In this document: positions 34,116 to 43,088 of the stretch, in pieces | How positions within the stretch are numbered: the first letter of the stretch is position 1 | Layout of the letters: each line of letters starts with the position of its first letter | From: Kosakonia sp. H02 | GTDB lineage: Bacteria; Pseudomonadota; Gammaproteobacteria; Enterobacterales; Enterobacteriaceae | NCBI GenBank assembly: GCA_030704225.1 | Contig: CP131915.1 | Location: 3,100,001-3,164,000, forward strand | Direction: 5' to 3' | DNA: 64,000 nt | Notes under the pieces: generated by a model | Databases searched by the model: none | Told to the model about the DNA's origin: nothing | The model's input: the letters and a program-made list of their open reading frames with translations, nothing else | Made by a program: the position numbers and the translations under genes

Positions 34116-34955
34116 TTAACGCGCCGGTAAAATCAGCTCGTCATAACCTTTTTCCAGCGTGTAGCCCATCACTTCAACCACCCGCTCGCCTGCCGCCTGT
34201 ACGGCCATATCCAGCGTCTTACCCTCAATAATGCTGCTCACCAGCTCGGAACAAAACAGGTCGCCTGTGCCTTTCAAATCCGTTGCCACTCGCGGATAAC
34301 TACTGACATTCACCGCATCGGCAGTGACCACCACCACATGAATATGGCCATCATCAAGCTCTACGGGCGCACTGGTGATCGCCACCCAATGCAGCGTGTC
34401 GGATAACAACCCTTTTGCCGCATCAATCGCGCTTTGCTGGTCGCGGCACGACTTGCCACTGAGCACTTCCAGCTCAAAGACGTTCGGCGTAATGCCCTGC
34501 GCCAGCGGCAACAGATATTCGCGATACGCCTGTGGAATTTCCGCTTTCACATAAATGCCGCTGTCGATATCACCAATCACCGGATCGACCAGAATCAGTA
34601 GTTCAGGACGGTTTTCCCGCAGCGCCGCGAGCCACTTAGCCAGCAACTTTATCTGGCTGGCGCTGCCCATATAGCCGGTCGTCACCGCTTTCAGCCCACG
34701 CAGAACATCGCGCTCTTCCAGCGCCTGCAAATAGCCGCTGAACCACTCATCCGGGATCACGCCACCATAAAAAGTGTCATAGTGCGGCGTATTGCTGAAC
34801 AGCACCGTTGGCACAGCCAGCACATTCAACTGATGCTGGCGAATATTAGGCACGGCGATACTGTTACCGACGCTGCCATACACCACCTGCGACTGGACCG
34901 CGACAATATCGGCCTGCTGCGCCCGGGTTTTATCCCTGAACAGGATCATCTCCAT
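34116..34955 (-). CDS. pdxK: Pyridoxine/pyridoxal/pyridoxamine kinase
   Basis: Ribokinase-family vitamin B6 kinase, 279 residues (E. coli 283). It phosphorylates pyridoxal, pyridoxine and hydroxymethylpyrimidine. Seen: QSQVVYGSVGNSIA near the N-terminus (B6 and ATP site), DPVIGDIDSG (about 123-132), and the catalytic DLKGTGDLFCSEL region (about 229-241) with the base Asp. Start has AAGGAG 6 nt upstream. Convergent with crr; cysM ends 17 nt upstream of its start on the same strand, so cysM and pdxK may be cotranscribed. Confidence 0.97.
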   Translation of the reverse strand: MEMILFRDKTRAQQADIVAVQSQVVYGSVGNSIAVPNIRQHQLNVLAVPTVLFSNTPHYDTFYGGVIPDEWFSGYLQALEERDVLRGLKAVTTGYMGSASQIKLLAKWLAALRENRPELLILVDPVIGDIDSGIYVKAEIPQAYREYLLPLAQGITPNVFELEVLSGKSCRDQQSAIDAAKGLLSDTLHWVAITSAPVELDDGHIHVVVVTADAVNVSSYPRVATDLKGTGDLFCSELVSSIIEGKTLDMAVQAAGERVVEVMGYTLEKGYDELILPAR

Positions 34956-34972
34956 TTTGTCTCCTTTAGGGG

Positions 34973-35884
34973 TTAAATCCCCGCGCCCTGCGAATAACTC
35001 TCTTCACCAAATACGCCCGTCGAGAGGTAGCGATCGCCGCGATCGCAAATGATGGCGACGATCACCGCGCCCGGGTTTGCTTTCGCTACCCGTATCGCCC
35101 CTGCTACCGCGCCGCCAGAACTGACACCGCAGAAAATGCCTTCCTGCACGGCTAACGCGCGCATGGTATTTTCCGCTTCACGCTGATGGATATCCAGCAC
35201 CTCATCGACCAGCGCGGCGTTAAAAATGCCCGGCATATACTCGGCAGGCCAGCGGCGAATACCGGGAATACTGCTCCCCTCTTCCGGCTGTAGGCCAACA
35301 ATAGTGACTTTTTTCGCCTGCTCGCGCAGAAAACGCGACACGCCGGTAATGGTGCCGGTGGTGCCCATACTGGAGACAAAGTGGCTCATACGCCCGTGCG
35401 TTTGCTGCCAGATTTCCGGGCCAGTGGAGGTGTAATGGGCGTAGGGATTATCCGGGTTATTAAACTGGTCGAGCAGCTTACCTTCGCCGCGACGTGCCAT
35501 CTCAAGAGCCAGATCGCGCGCGCCTTCCATGCCCTGCTCTTTGCTGACCAGGATCAGCTCCGCGCCGTAAGCGCGCATCGCGGCGCGGCGCTCCTGGCTC
35601 ATATTGTCCGGCATCAGCAATTTCATGCGATAGCCTTTCAGGGCTGCAATCATCGCCAGCGCGATGCCAGTATTGCCGCTGGTGGCTTCAATCAGCACGT
35701 CGCCGGGTTTAATCTCCCCGCGTTTTTCCGCCTGCACAATCATTGAGAGCGCAGCGCGATCTTTTACCGATCCGGCAGGGTTATTGCCTTCCAGTTTGAC
35801 CCAAATTTCGCTGCCGTTATCCGGCGTCAGGCGTTGCAGTTTGACCAGCGGCGTATTGCCGATGGTGTGTTCAAGTGTGTTCAC
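34973..35884 (-). CDS. cysM: Cysteine synthase B
   Basis: PLP-dependent O-acetylserine sulfhydrylase isozyme, 303 residues, able to use thiosulfate to make S-sulfocysteine. PLP lysine in SVKDRAAL (about 39-46), TSGNTG loop (about 69-74), GTTGT phosphate loop (about 174-178). It starts with GTG (35884), the start giving the family N-terminus NTLEHTIGNTPLVKL. The thiosulfate preference fits its place just after the thiosulfate permease genes cysPTWA, but the gap contains a terminator (35897-35928), so expression is at least partly uncoupled. Confidence 0.98.
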   Translation of the reverse strand: MNTLEHTIGNTPLVKLQRLTPDNGSEIWVKLEGNNPAGSVKDRAALSMIVQAEKRGEIKPGDVLIEATSGNTGIALAMIAALKGYRMKLLMPDNMSQERRAAMRAYGAELILVSKEQGMEGARDLALEMARRGEGKLLDQFNNPDNPYAHYTSTGPEIWQQTHGRMSHFVSSMGTTGTITGVSRFLREQAKKVTIVGLQPEEGSSIPGIRRWPAEYMPGIFNAALVDEVLDIHQREAENTMRALAVQEGIFCGVSSGGAVAGAIRVAKANPGAVIVAIICDRGDRYLSTGVFGEESYSQGAGI

Positions 35885-35896
35885 GAGCGTTGTCCA

Positions 35897-35928
35897 ATAA
35901 AAAACCCGGTCGCATTACGCATACCGGG
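35897..35928 (-). terminator. Terminator/attenuator between cysA and cysM
   Basis: On the minus strand, CCCGGT and ACCGGG arms with a 12-nt loop are followed by TTTTTTATT, placed only 13 nt before the cysM start. It should stop most cysPTWA transcripts before cysM. Confidence 0.8.
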
Positions 35929-35935
35929 CTTGTAG

Positions 35936-35960
35936 GCCGGAAAGCACTGCGCCATCCGGC
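35936..35960. repeat. REP-type palindrome
   Basis: GCCGGA and TCCGGC arms with a 13-nt loop, in a GTAGGCCGGA... context typical of enterobacterial REP elements, lie in the cysA-cysM gap. REPs here could protect the upstream cysPTWA mRNA from 3' decay. Confidence 0.75.
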
Positions 35961-35982
35961 AAAACCACGTTTGATTAACCTA

Positions 35983-37077
35983 TCAGGCCGTTTGGGCCAG
36001 AGCAAGTTCTGCACCGGCATCAATGCGCTCATTGCCGTTATACAACCGCGCATGCTGCAAGCCGACATACAGACGCTCGCCGCGCTGCGGCGGCCGCTCA
36101 TCGCGCATCACCACCGTTAACGGATCCGGGTTCCAGCCGAGCGGCTGCACCACCAGTTGCGTGTAATGGCCTTTCGGGCTGGCTTCCAGCACCTGCACCG
36201 GCAGTGGGGAATCGAGGCTGGTATGGCGGCTGACATCCACTTCCCACGGGCGCAGGAACAGATCGACATCGCCCTGGTAAGCGGGCGTATGGTCAAGCGG
36301 CCAACGATGTGCGCCCACATGGAACTGCCCGCCGCGAATGGTCCCTTGCAGGCGGTTAACCTCGCCCATAAACTCCAGCACAAAGCGGGTAGCCGGTTCG
36401 CGCCAGACCTGATCCGGCGCATCGGCCTGTTCAATATTCCCCTGGCTCATCACCACCACGCGGTCGGCCACTTCCGTCGCCTCTTCCTGGTCGTGAGTCA
36501 CAAAGACGCTGGTGAATTTCAGCTCTTCATGCAGTTGACGCAGCCAGCGGCGCAGCTCTTTACGCACCTGCGCATCCAGCGCGCCGAAAGGCTCATCAAG
36601 CAGCAGAATTTGCGGTTCAACGGCCAGCGCGCGCGCCAGCGCGACACGCTGCTTCTGCCCACCAGACAACTGCGCCGGGTAGCGATCCGCCAGATGTGCC
36701 AGTTGCACCATCTCCAGCAGTTGCGTCACTTTTGTTTTGATTGCCGCCGCGCTTGGTCGTTCGCGACGCGGCAGCACTGTCAGGCCAAAGGCAATGTTGT
36801 CGAACACCGTCATATGGCGGAACAGCGCATAGTGCTGAAACACAAACCCGACGCGGCGTTCACGCGCATGTAAACGGCTTACGTCGGTGCCGTGAAAACG
36901 AATCCGCCCGCTGGTCTGGTTCTCAAGCCCGGCGATAATACGCAGCAACGTTGTTTTACCGGAACCGGATGGCCCCAACAGCGCCACCATTTGCCCGGAA
37001 GGGATATCCAGCGAGATATCATTCAGCACCTGGGTGCGACCAAAGGACTTCTTAATATTGGCAATCTCAATGCTCAT
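35983..37077 (-). CDS. cysA: Sulfate/thiosulfate ABC transporter ATPase CysA
   Basis: ABC ATPase of 364 residues (E. coli 365). Walker A GPSGSGKTTLLR (about 35-46), signature LSGGQKQRVALARAL (about 134-148), Walker B ILLDEPFGALD (about 156-166), and a C-terminal regulatory TOBE-like domain. I start at MSIEIANIKKSFG, as in the family; the frame extends upstream over the cysW end. It overlaps cysW by 11 bp, indicating coupled translation. It energises CysT/CysW uptake of sulfate and thiosulfate. Confidence 0.98.
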   Translation of the reverse strand: MSIEIANIKKSFGRTQVLNDISLDIPSGQMVALLGPSGSGKTTLLRIIAGLENQTSGRIRFHGTDVSRLHARERRVGFVFQHYALFRHMTVFDNIAFGLTVLPRRERPSAAAIKTKVTQLLEMVQLAHLADRYPAQLSGGQKQRVALARALAVEPQILLLDEPFGALDAQVRKELRRWLRQLHEELKFTSVFVTHDQEEATEVADRVVVMSQGNIEQADAPDQVWREPATRFVLEFMGEVNRLQGTIRGGQFHVGAHRWPLDHTPAYQGDVDLFLRPWEVDVSRHTSLDSPLPVQVLEASPKGHYTQLVVQPLGWNPDPLTVVMRDERPPQRGERLYVGLQHARLYNGNERIDAGAELALAQTA

Positions 37078-37942
37078 GATTTCCCTCCTGTTGCAGACGT
37101 TTTTCCTGGTTTTCCAGGCGCCACTGCACCGCACTCTTCAAAAACAACGTCAAAATAGCCATCAATGTCAGCAGGGCCGCGGCGGTAAAGGAACCGACCG
37201 TGTTGTAATCCTGCTCCAGTAATTCAATTTGCAGCGGCAGCGACAAGGTTTCCCCACGAATGGATCCAGACACCACCGACACCGCGCCAAACTCGCCAAT
37301 CGCACGGGCGTTAGTCAGCACCACGCCGTACAGCAGCGCCCAGCGGATGTTTGGCAACGTCACACGCTTGAACATCTGCCAACCGGACGCGCCAAGCAAA
37401 ATCGCCGCCTCATCTTCCTGGCTCCCCTGGCTTAACATCACCGGCACCAGTTCACGCACCACAAACGGGCAGGTCACGAACACGGTCACCAGCACCATGC
37501 CCGGCCAGGCAAACATAATTTGCAGGTTATGCTCATCGAGCCAGCCGCCAAGCGGGCCGTTCGAGCCGTAAAACAGCAGATAAATCAGACCGGCAACCAC
37601 CGGCGATACGGCAAACGGAATATCCAGCAACGTCAACAGCAACTGGCGGCCAGGAAAGTTAAAGCGCGTCACCAGCCAGGCGAGCAGCGTACCGAACACC
37701 AGATTCAGCGGGACCGAGATCAACGCAATCAGCACCGTCAGCCAGATAGCATGCAGCATGTCGGCATCGGCCAGGTTTTGCAGCACCGGTGCCAGCCCTT
37801 TGCTGAATGCCTGCACAAAGATGTAGATCATCGGTACCACGAGGATAAACGCCGAGACGACCATGCCCGTGCCAATCAAAAACCATTTGCCCCAGTTCAC
37901 CCGGGGTTTGTCGTAGCGTTTCAATTCAGTTATTTCCGCCAT
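37067..37942 (-). CDS. cysW: Sulfate/thiosulfate ABC permease CysW
   Basis: Permease of 291 residues with about six transmembrane helices (first near 20-45). It carries the EAA-type ATPase-coupling loop (DEAAILLGASGWQMFKRVTLP, about 180-200). Its start overlaps the cysT stop by one base (TAATG) and its end overlaps cysA by 11 bp. It forms the channel with CysT, powered by CysA. Confidence 0.97.
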   Translation of the reverse strand: MAEITELKRYDKPRVNWGKWFLIGTGMVVSAFILVVPMIYIFVQAFSKGLAPVLQNLADADMLHAIWLTVLIALISVPLNLVFGTLLAWLVTRFNFPGRQLLLTLLDIPFAVSPVVAGLIYLLFYGSNGPLGGWLDEHNLQIMFAWPGMVLVTVFVTCPFVVRELVPVMLSQGSQEDEAAILLGASGWQMFKRVTLPNIRWALLYGVVLTNARAIGEFGAVSVVSGSIRGETLSLPLQIELLEQDYNTVGSFTAAALLTLMAILTLFLKSAVQWRLENQEKRLQQEGNHEH

Positions 37943-38772
37943 TAATGACCTACCACACGCTGGCCAAAGCGACTTTGCAGGGTATTGATGGAAAAGAGCA
38001 GCAGCAGCGAGGCCGCAAGGATAACCGAGGCAATCGCGCTCGCCGCCGGGTAATCAAACTCCTGCAAGCGCACAAAAATCATCAGCGAGGTCACTTCCGT
38101 TTTCCAGGCGATGTTACCGGCGATAAAAATCACCGCGCCAAACTCGCCGAGGCTACGGGTAAACGACAGCGCCACACCGGCCATCAATGCCGGTGATAGC
38201 TCCGGCAACACCACTTTTCGAAAACTCTGCCAACGGGTTGCGCCGAGGGTTTCTGCCGCTTCTTCATATTCCGGCCCCAGCTCTTCCAGCACCGGCTGAA
38301 TAGTGCGCACCACAAACGGGATGCTGGTAAACGCCATTGCTACCGCAATGCCAAGCCAGGTATAGGTCACTTTGATATCAAACTTCGCCAGCCACTCGCC
38401 GTAAAAGCCGTTTACGGAAAAGAGCGAAGCCAGCGTTAAGCCCGCCACCGCCGTCGGCAGCGCAAAGGGCAAATCCATCAGCGCGTCGAGTAATGTGCGC
38501 CCAGGAAAACGGTAACGGGTGAGGATCCACGCCATCAGCATGCCGAACACACCGTTAAACACCGAAGCGACAAACGCGGCGATCAGCGTCACTTTATAGG
38601 CGGCCACCACCTGCGGGTTGGTGACCACCTCCCAATATTGCGCCCAACTCATCTGCGCCAGTTGCATCACCAGCGCGCTCAGGGGTAATAACAAAATCAG
38701 ACAGACAAAAAACAGGCTGCTGCCGAGGCTTAAACCAAACCCCGGCAACACGCGTTTCGATCCTGCAAACAT
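37942..38772 (-). CDS. cysT: Sulfate/thiosulfate ABC permease CysT (CysU)
   Basis: Permease partner of CysW, 276 residues. Six hydrophobic helices are visible (about 15-40, 60-85, 100-120, 135-155, 190-215, 245-268), with the EAA loop EYEEAAETLGATRWQSF (about 168-184). One-base overlaps on both sides (with cysP and cysW) show a tightly packed operon cysP-T-W-A under one CysB-dependent promoter upstream of cysP. Confidence 0.97.
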   Translation of the reverse strand: MFAGSKRVLPGFGLSLGSSLFFVCLILLLPLSALVMQLAQMSWAQYWEVVTNPQVVAAYKVTLIAAFVASVFNGVFGMLMAWILTRYRFPGRTLLDALMDLPFALPTAVAGLTLASLFSVNGFYGEWLAKFDIKVTYTWLGIAVAMAFTSIPFVVRTIQPVLEELGPEYEEAAETLGATRWQSFRKVVLPELSPALMAGVALSFTRSLGEFGAVIFIAGNIAWKTEVTSLMIFVRLQEFDYPAASAIASVILAASLLLLFSINTLQSRFGQRVVGH

Positions 38773-39788
38773 CAGTTACGCCCCGCCGCCAGTAACTTAT
38801 CCAGCTCACCGCCGCTGGCGAAATGGGTTTTCATAACCTCAGGCCAGGCACCAAACTTATCTTCCACGCGAAACAGCGCGGTCTGCGGGAATTTATCGCT
38901 CAGTTTTTTCATCACTTCCGGGTTATTCACGCGGTAGTAGTAATCGGTGATGATGGTTTGCGCCTGCGGGCTGTAAAGCCAGGTCAGATACGCTTTCGCC
39001 GCCTTTTCTGTACCGTTGGCCTTCACGTTTTTATCCACCCAGGCCACCGGGAATTCCGCCAGGATATTCACCTTCGGCACCACCACTTCAAAGCCCTGCG
39101 CTTCGTACTGTTTGCAGATGTTGTTCACTTCCGATTCAAACGTGATCAGCACATCGCCCAGGCCGCGTTCGACAAATGTTGTGGTTGCGCCGCGACCGCC
39201 AGTATCAAACACTTCGACGTTTTTCAAAAACTGGGTCATAAACTGCGTGGTTTTGGCGTTATCGCCGCCGTCAGCCTGATCCGCTGCGCCCCACGCCGCC
39301 AGGTAGGTGTAACGGGCGTTGCCGGAAGTTTTCGGGTTCGGGAAAATCAGCTTCACGTCAGAACGCACCAGATCGTTCCAGTCGTGGATATTCTTCGGGT
39401 TACCTTTGCGCACCAGAAACGCCATCGTCGAGTAGAATGGCGAGCTGTTATTCGGCAGACGGCTCTGCCAGTCGGCCGGGATCAGGTTGCCTTTATCGTG
39501 CAGGATCTGCACATCGGTCACCTGGTTGTAAGTCACCACATCTGCCTTTAACCCTTGCAGAATGGCCAGCGCCTGTTTCGACGAACCGGCGTGGGATTGT
39601 TTGATGGTCAGCTTATCGCCGCCGTTCTCTTTCGCCCACTGCTGTTCGAACGGCGTATTCAGGGCCGCAAAGAGCTCGCGTGAAACATCATAAGAGCTGT
39701 TGAGCAGTTCCGTCGCCTGTGCCTGAGCCGCCCACAGCGTGATTGCTGCCAGCGCCAGATATCCTTTTTTCAATACGTTAACGGCCAT
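38772..39788 (-). CDS. cysP: Periplasmic thiosulfate-binding protein CysP
   Basis: Periplasmic binding protein of 338 residues with a Sec signal peptide (MAVNVLKKGYLALAAITLWAA-QA, cleavage near residue 25). It binds thiosulfate (and sulfate) and delivers it to CysTWA. First gene of the operon; its stop overlaps the cysT start by one base. The 160 bp upstream, shared with yfeX, contain AT-rich sequence where CysB sites are expected but I cannot point to one with confidence. Confidence 0.97.
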   Translation of the reverse strand: MAVNVLKKGYLALAAITLWAAQAQATELLNSSYDVSRELFAALNTPFEQQWAKENGGDKLTIKQSHAGSSKQALAILQGLKADVVTYNQVTDVQILHDKGNLIPADWQSRLPNNSSPFYSTMAFLVRKGNPKNIHDWNDLVRSDVKLIFPNPKTSGNARYTYLAAWGAADQADGGDNAKTTQFMTQFLKNVEVFDTGGRGATTTFVERGLGDVLITFESEVNNICKQYEAQGFEVVVPKVNILAEFPVAWVDKNVKANGTEKAAKAYLTWLYSPQAQTIITDYYYRVNNPEVMKKLSDKFPQTALFRVEDKFGAWPEVMKTHFASGGELDKLLAAGRN

Positions 39789-39948
39789 TGCGCACCCTTA
39801 TAAGCTGAAAACTCGACAGACTTAAGTTTATTTATAACGAGTGTGAAACCAGTAACGGTTTTATATACCAATTGGTGATTTGGAATCAGAAAAGGATATA
39901 AGCGGAAGGAAGAATAGCCGGGTTTCCCCGGCTCAGGAAAGGTGCGCT

Positions 39949-40848
39949 TTACAGCGCGAGCAGCCGATCGAGAGACGGCGCAAAGTAGTAACCGCCGGTT
40001 ACCGGGCGGGTAAAGCGCAACATCGCGTCGCGTTTGCCGTCGGTATCGCCAAACATACTCAGCAGTTGCTGTTCGATGTTATACAGGCGCGCGCAGTAGG
40101 TGCAGAAATAGAGGCCGTGAATGCCGCTGGCGGTGCCGTAAGGCAGGCTCTGGCGCACGATTTTCAGCCCTTTGCCATCCTCTTTCAAATCAACACGGGT
40201 CAGATGGGACGTCACCGGGCGCGCATCGCCATCAATCTCTTCATTGGCAACTTTGGTGCGGCCGATCATCATCTCCTGATCGCCCACGCTCATGCGGTCA
40301 AGCTGCTTCAGATTGTGCTCCCAGCGCTGCACCATCACGTAGCTGCCGCCCGCGTCGATACCGTCCTGAATAATGGCCACTTCGCGGCGTGTCTCATCGC
40401 CCGCCGGGTTTTCTGTGCCATCAACAAAACCGCTGAGATCGCGGTCTTCCACCCAACGAAAACCGTGCGTCTCCTCTTTCACTTCCAGCACATCGCCAAA
40501 GGCGGCCAGCGCGGCCTGGGCGACAGAGAAGTTCACATCGTGACGCAGCGAGAGAATATGGATAAGCACATCATGTTGCGTTGCCGGTGCCAGACCTTTG
40601 CCGTAAGACGGAAAATCTTTTAGCTCCTGCGCGCCCTGATCGCCGCTTAATGTGCGCCAGACGCGGTTGCCGAAGGCCACCACCGCGCCGAGCGCGGCAT
40701 CCGGGAACTGCGCATGAAAGGTGGCGAGCTTATCAGCGAACACCCGGCTGGCCGCGCGAAGGGCATCTGTGTCCCCTTTTACGCGGGCTTCCATCCAAAT
40801 CGCCGCACGGCAATGCTCCGGCAAAATGCCGCTTTGAACCTGGGACAT
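39949..40848 (-). CDS. yfeX: Dye-decolourising-type haem peroxidase YfeX
   Basis: DyP-type peroxidase of 299 residues, the E. coli length. Haem ligand His in VTSHLTRVDL (about 213-222) and the GxxDG motif SGFVDGTENP (about 140-149) with catalytic Asp are intact. YfeX acts on porphyrinogens and has been proposed to release iron from haem; no export signal, so cytoplasmic. I start at MSQVQSGILPEH; 13 codons upstream are not family-like. yfeY lies 79 bp upstream on the same strand. Confidence 0.96.
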   Translation of the reverse strand: MSQVQSGILPEHCRAAIWMEARVKGDTDALRAASRVFADKLATFHAQFPDAALGAVVAFGNRVWRTLSGDQGAQELKDFPSYGKGLAPATQHDVLIHILSLRHDVNFSVAQAALAAFGDVLEVKEETHGFRWVEDRDLSGFVDGTENPAGDETRREVAIIQDGIDAGGSYVMVQRWEHNLKQLDRMSVGDQEMMIGRTKVANEEIDGDARPVTSHLTRVDLKEDGKGLKIVRQSLPYGTASGIHGLYFCTYCARLYNIEQQLLSMFGDTDGKRDAMLRFTRPVTGGYYFAPSLDRLLAL

Positions 40849-40927
40849 CACTCCTCCTGAAAACTGACCGCAAAAACCTTGCGGCATTGTACCTGTTTTC
40901 AGTCGGCATCAGAATGTTCCGATCACA

Positions 40928-41503
40928 TTAACGTCGCCAAATCAGCTTGCTGACTTTCCAGTTTTTGAGGGTGTCATCGGCAGGCATCAACCCTTCCGGG
41001 CCGCTCCACTCGCCGCTGAACAGAAAACTAATATGCTGGCTGCCGGGCGCTTTACACTCGACGCCGGAAATATCCGCTTCGGAGGCCTTCACGCAGTTGC
41101 CAAAGGCTTTGTCATACAGCGTATTAAACGGCGTGCCAATTTTTACCCCGTTGTTGGTAGCAATTTCCGGGTCCAGCACATCAATACGGCTGACGGTGCC
41201 GTTTTCGCCGTTCACCACCAGCGCCAGTTGTTTCTCTTTCAGCGCTTCGAAATAGCGCACAATATTGCCTTTGTCACTCTTCATCCCGCTGCGCAGATGG
41301 TAATCGCCGCCTAACGCCTCGTTAATCGCTTCCTCATTAAGCGGTGTGCTGGCGGTAATGTTGCCGACACCGTTTTCACTGACTTCAAGGGAGGAGCCAA
41401 ACCAGTTCCACGGATACGCAGACGACCAGTTAACGGAAGCGAGAGTTGAGCAGCCGGTAAGCGCCAGCGGCAGAATGCAAACAAATGTACGCAGAGATTT
41501 CAT
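40928..41503 (-). CDS. yfeY: RpoE-regulated lipoprotein YfeY
   Basis: Outer-membrane lipoprotein of 191 residues, the E. coli length. Signal peptide with lipobox LTGC (Cys near 18) after MKSLRTFVCILPLA. The function is unknown; in E. coli it is under sigma-E envelope-stress control. The chosen start has AAGGA 7 nt upstream, whereas the longer frame would bury the signal peptide. The neighbour yfeZ, present in E. coli between yfeY and ypeA, is absent here. Confidence 0.95.
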   Translation of the reverse strand: MKSLRTFVCILPLALTGCSTLASVNWSSAYPWNWFGSSLEVSENGVGNITASTPLNEEAINEALGGDYHLRSGMKSDKGNIVRYFEALKEKQLALVVNGENGTVSRIDVLDPEIATNNGVKIGTPFNTLYDKAFGNCVKASEADISGVECKAPGSQHISFLFSGEWSGPEGLMPADDTLKNWKVSKLIWRR

Positions 41504-41533
41504 GCACAATTCCTTAATTTCATTTAACGCCTC

Positions 41534-41561
41534 TTGGAGTACCGAAAGCGAAAAAAGTGCC
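41534..41561 (-). promoter_or_regulatory. Possible sigma-E promoter of yfeY
   Basis: On the minus strand GGCACTT (41561-41555), a 16-nt spacer and TCCAA (41538-41534) resemble the sigma-E pattern GGAACTT-N16-TCNAA, 31 bp before the yfeY start. The match is imperfect; support comes mainly from the known sigma-E control of yfeY in E. coli. Confidence 0.4.
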
Positions 41562-41574
41562 GTCATGGCGCGGG

Positions 41575-42000
41575 TTAATACTCTTCATCTTCAATTAAGC
41601 GCTTACCAAGATTGACGGTATCGGTGTGTTCATACCCCAGGCGCTCATACATGCCGATCACCATTTCGTTGTCTTCGCGCACCATTAAATTGATTTTCGG
41701 GCAGCCACGGGCGATCAGTTTTTTCTCCAGACGACTGAGCAAAGCGTTAGCAATACCGCGACCGCGAAATTCCGGGTGCACGCCCAGGTAATAGGCCGAA
41801 CCGCGATGGCCGTCATAACCGCCCATCACCGTGCCGACCACTTCTCCCCCCACTTCCGCCACCAGAAACAGGCTGACGTCGTGGTTCACTTTGCGTTCGA
41901 TATCCATTTCAGGATCGTTCCACGGGCGCAGTAATTCACAACGCTCCCACAAGGTGATCACTTCTTCGAAATCCTCCTGGCGAAAAACGCGTATCTCCAT
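41575..42000 (-). CDS. ypeA: GNAT acetyltransferase YpeA
   Basis: GNAT-family acetyltransferase of 141 residues. The acetyl-CoA motif A is LGVHPEFRGRGIANALL (about 72-88). Start MEIRVFRQEDF with AAGGGGAA upstream; the 45 codons upstream in frame have no support. Substrate unknown (E. coli YpeA has been linked to protein acetylation). Divergent from amiA. Confidence 0.94.
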   Translation of the reverse strand: MEIRVFRQEDFEEVITLWERCELLRPWNDPEMDIERKVNHDVSLFLVAEVGGEVVGTVMGGYDGHRGSAYYLGVHPEFRGRGIANALLSRLEKKLIARGCPKINLMVREDNEMVIGMYERLGYEHTDTVNLGKRLIEDEEY

Positions 42001-42212
42001 GGTATTCCCCTTATTTTCAGCTGTGTAAACGGTGATTATGGCCTCTGGTATCGCCTTAGCCAATATCCAGCATCCCCACCGCTGAAAAATGGCATAATGG
42101 CACTCTGTCACGTATTGAAATGAAAAGTAAAACAATTGTTCCTACGGACTGTCGTCACGGCAAACTCGATACGATATAACACCAGCCACCACGGATAACC
42201 CATTTTCAGGCT

Positions 42213-43088
42213 ATGAGCACCTTTAAACCATTAAAAATACTCACCTCGCGTCGCCAGATCCTGAAAGCAGGTCTGGCAGCCCTGACACTGTCGGGCATGT
42301 CTCGTGCTATCGCTAAGGACGAGACACCACTGAAAACCACCAACAGCCACAGCAAGCCAAAAGCGAAAAAAGCGGGGGCAAAGCGCATTGTGATGCTCGA
42401 CCCCGGCCACGGCGGTATTGATACCGGCGCTATCGGTCATAACGGCTCGAAAGAGAAACATGTGGTACTGGCAATCGCCAAAAATGTCCGCGCGCAGCTG
42501 CGGGCGAAAGGCATTGACGCACGTCTGACACGCACCGGCGATACGTTTATTCCTCTCTACGATCGCGTGGAGATCGCTCACCAGCACGGCGCCGATCTGT
42601 TTATGTCGATTCACGCCGACGGTTTTACCAACCCAAGCGCGGCGGGCGCGTCGGTCTTTGCGCTCTCCAATCGCGGCGCGAGTAGCGCAATGGCGAAATA
42701 CCTTTCTGATAAAGAGAACGCCGCCGACGATCTGGCCGGGAAAAAAGCCCGCGATAAAGATCATCTGCTGCAACAGGTGCTGTTTGATTTAGTTCAGACC
42801 GATACCATCAAAAACAGTCTGACGCTTGGCTCACATATCTTAAAACAGATAAAACCGGTGCACCGCCTGCACAGCCGCAATACCGAACAGGCAGCGTTTG
42901 TGGTGCTAAAATCTCCGTCTATTCCCTCAGTGCTGGTGGAAACCTCATTTATCACCAACCCGGCGGAAGAGAAACTGCTCGGCACCGCCGCGTTCCGGCA
43001 AAAAATCGCCAACGCCATTACCGACGGTGTGCTGAGTTACTTTAGCTGGTTCGATAATCATAAAGCCCATACGAAGAGACGCGGATGA
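42213..43088 (+). CDS. amiA: N-acetylmuramoyl-L-alanine amidase AmiA
   Basis: Periplasmic cell-wall amidase of 291 residues that splits septal peptidoglycan during daughter-cell separation. Twin-arginine signal SRRQILKAG (about 13-21) ending near residue 35. Catalytic domain with zinc ligands in LDPGHGGIDTGA (His near 65), a Glu in NGSKEKH, His in MSIHADGF, and the catalytic Glu in VLVETSFITN (about 238-247). It ends in an ATGA overlap with hemF, so the two are translationally coupled. Confidence 0.98.
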   Translation: MSTFKPLKILTSRRQILKAGLAALTLSGMSRAIAKDETPLKTTNSHSKPKAKKAGAKRIVMLDPGHGGIDTGAIGHNGSKEKHVVLAIAKNVRAQLRAKGIDARLTRTGDTFIPLYDRVEIAHQHGADLFMSIHADGFTNPSAAGASVFALSNRGASSAMAKYLSDKENAADDLAGKKARDKDHLLQQVLFDLVQTDTIKNSLTLGSHILKQIKPVHRLHSRNTEQAAFVVLKSPSIPSVLVETSFITNPAEEKLLGTAAFRQKIANAITDGVLSYFSWFDNHKAHTKRRG

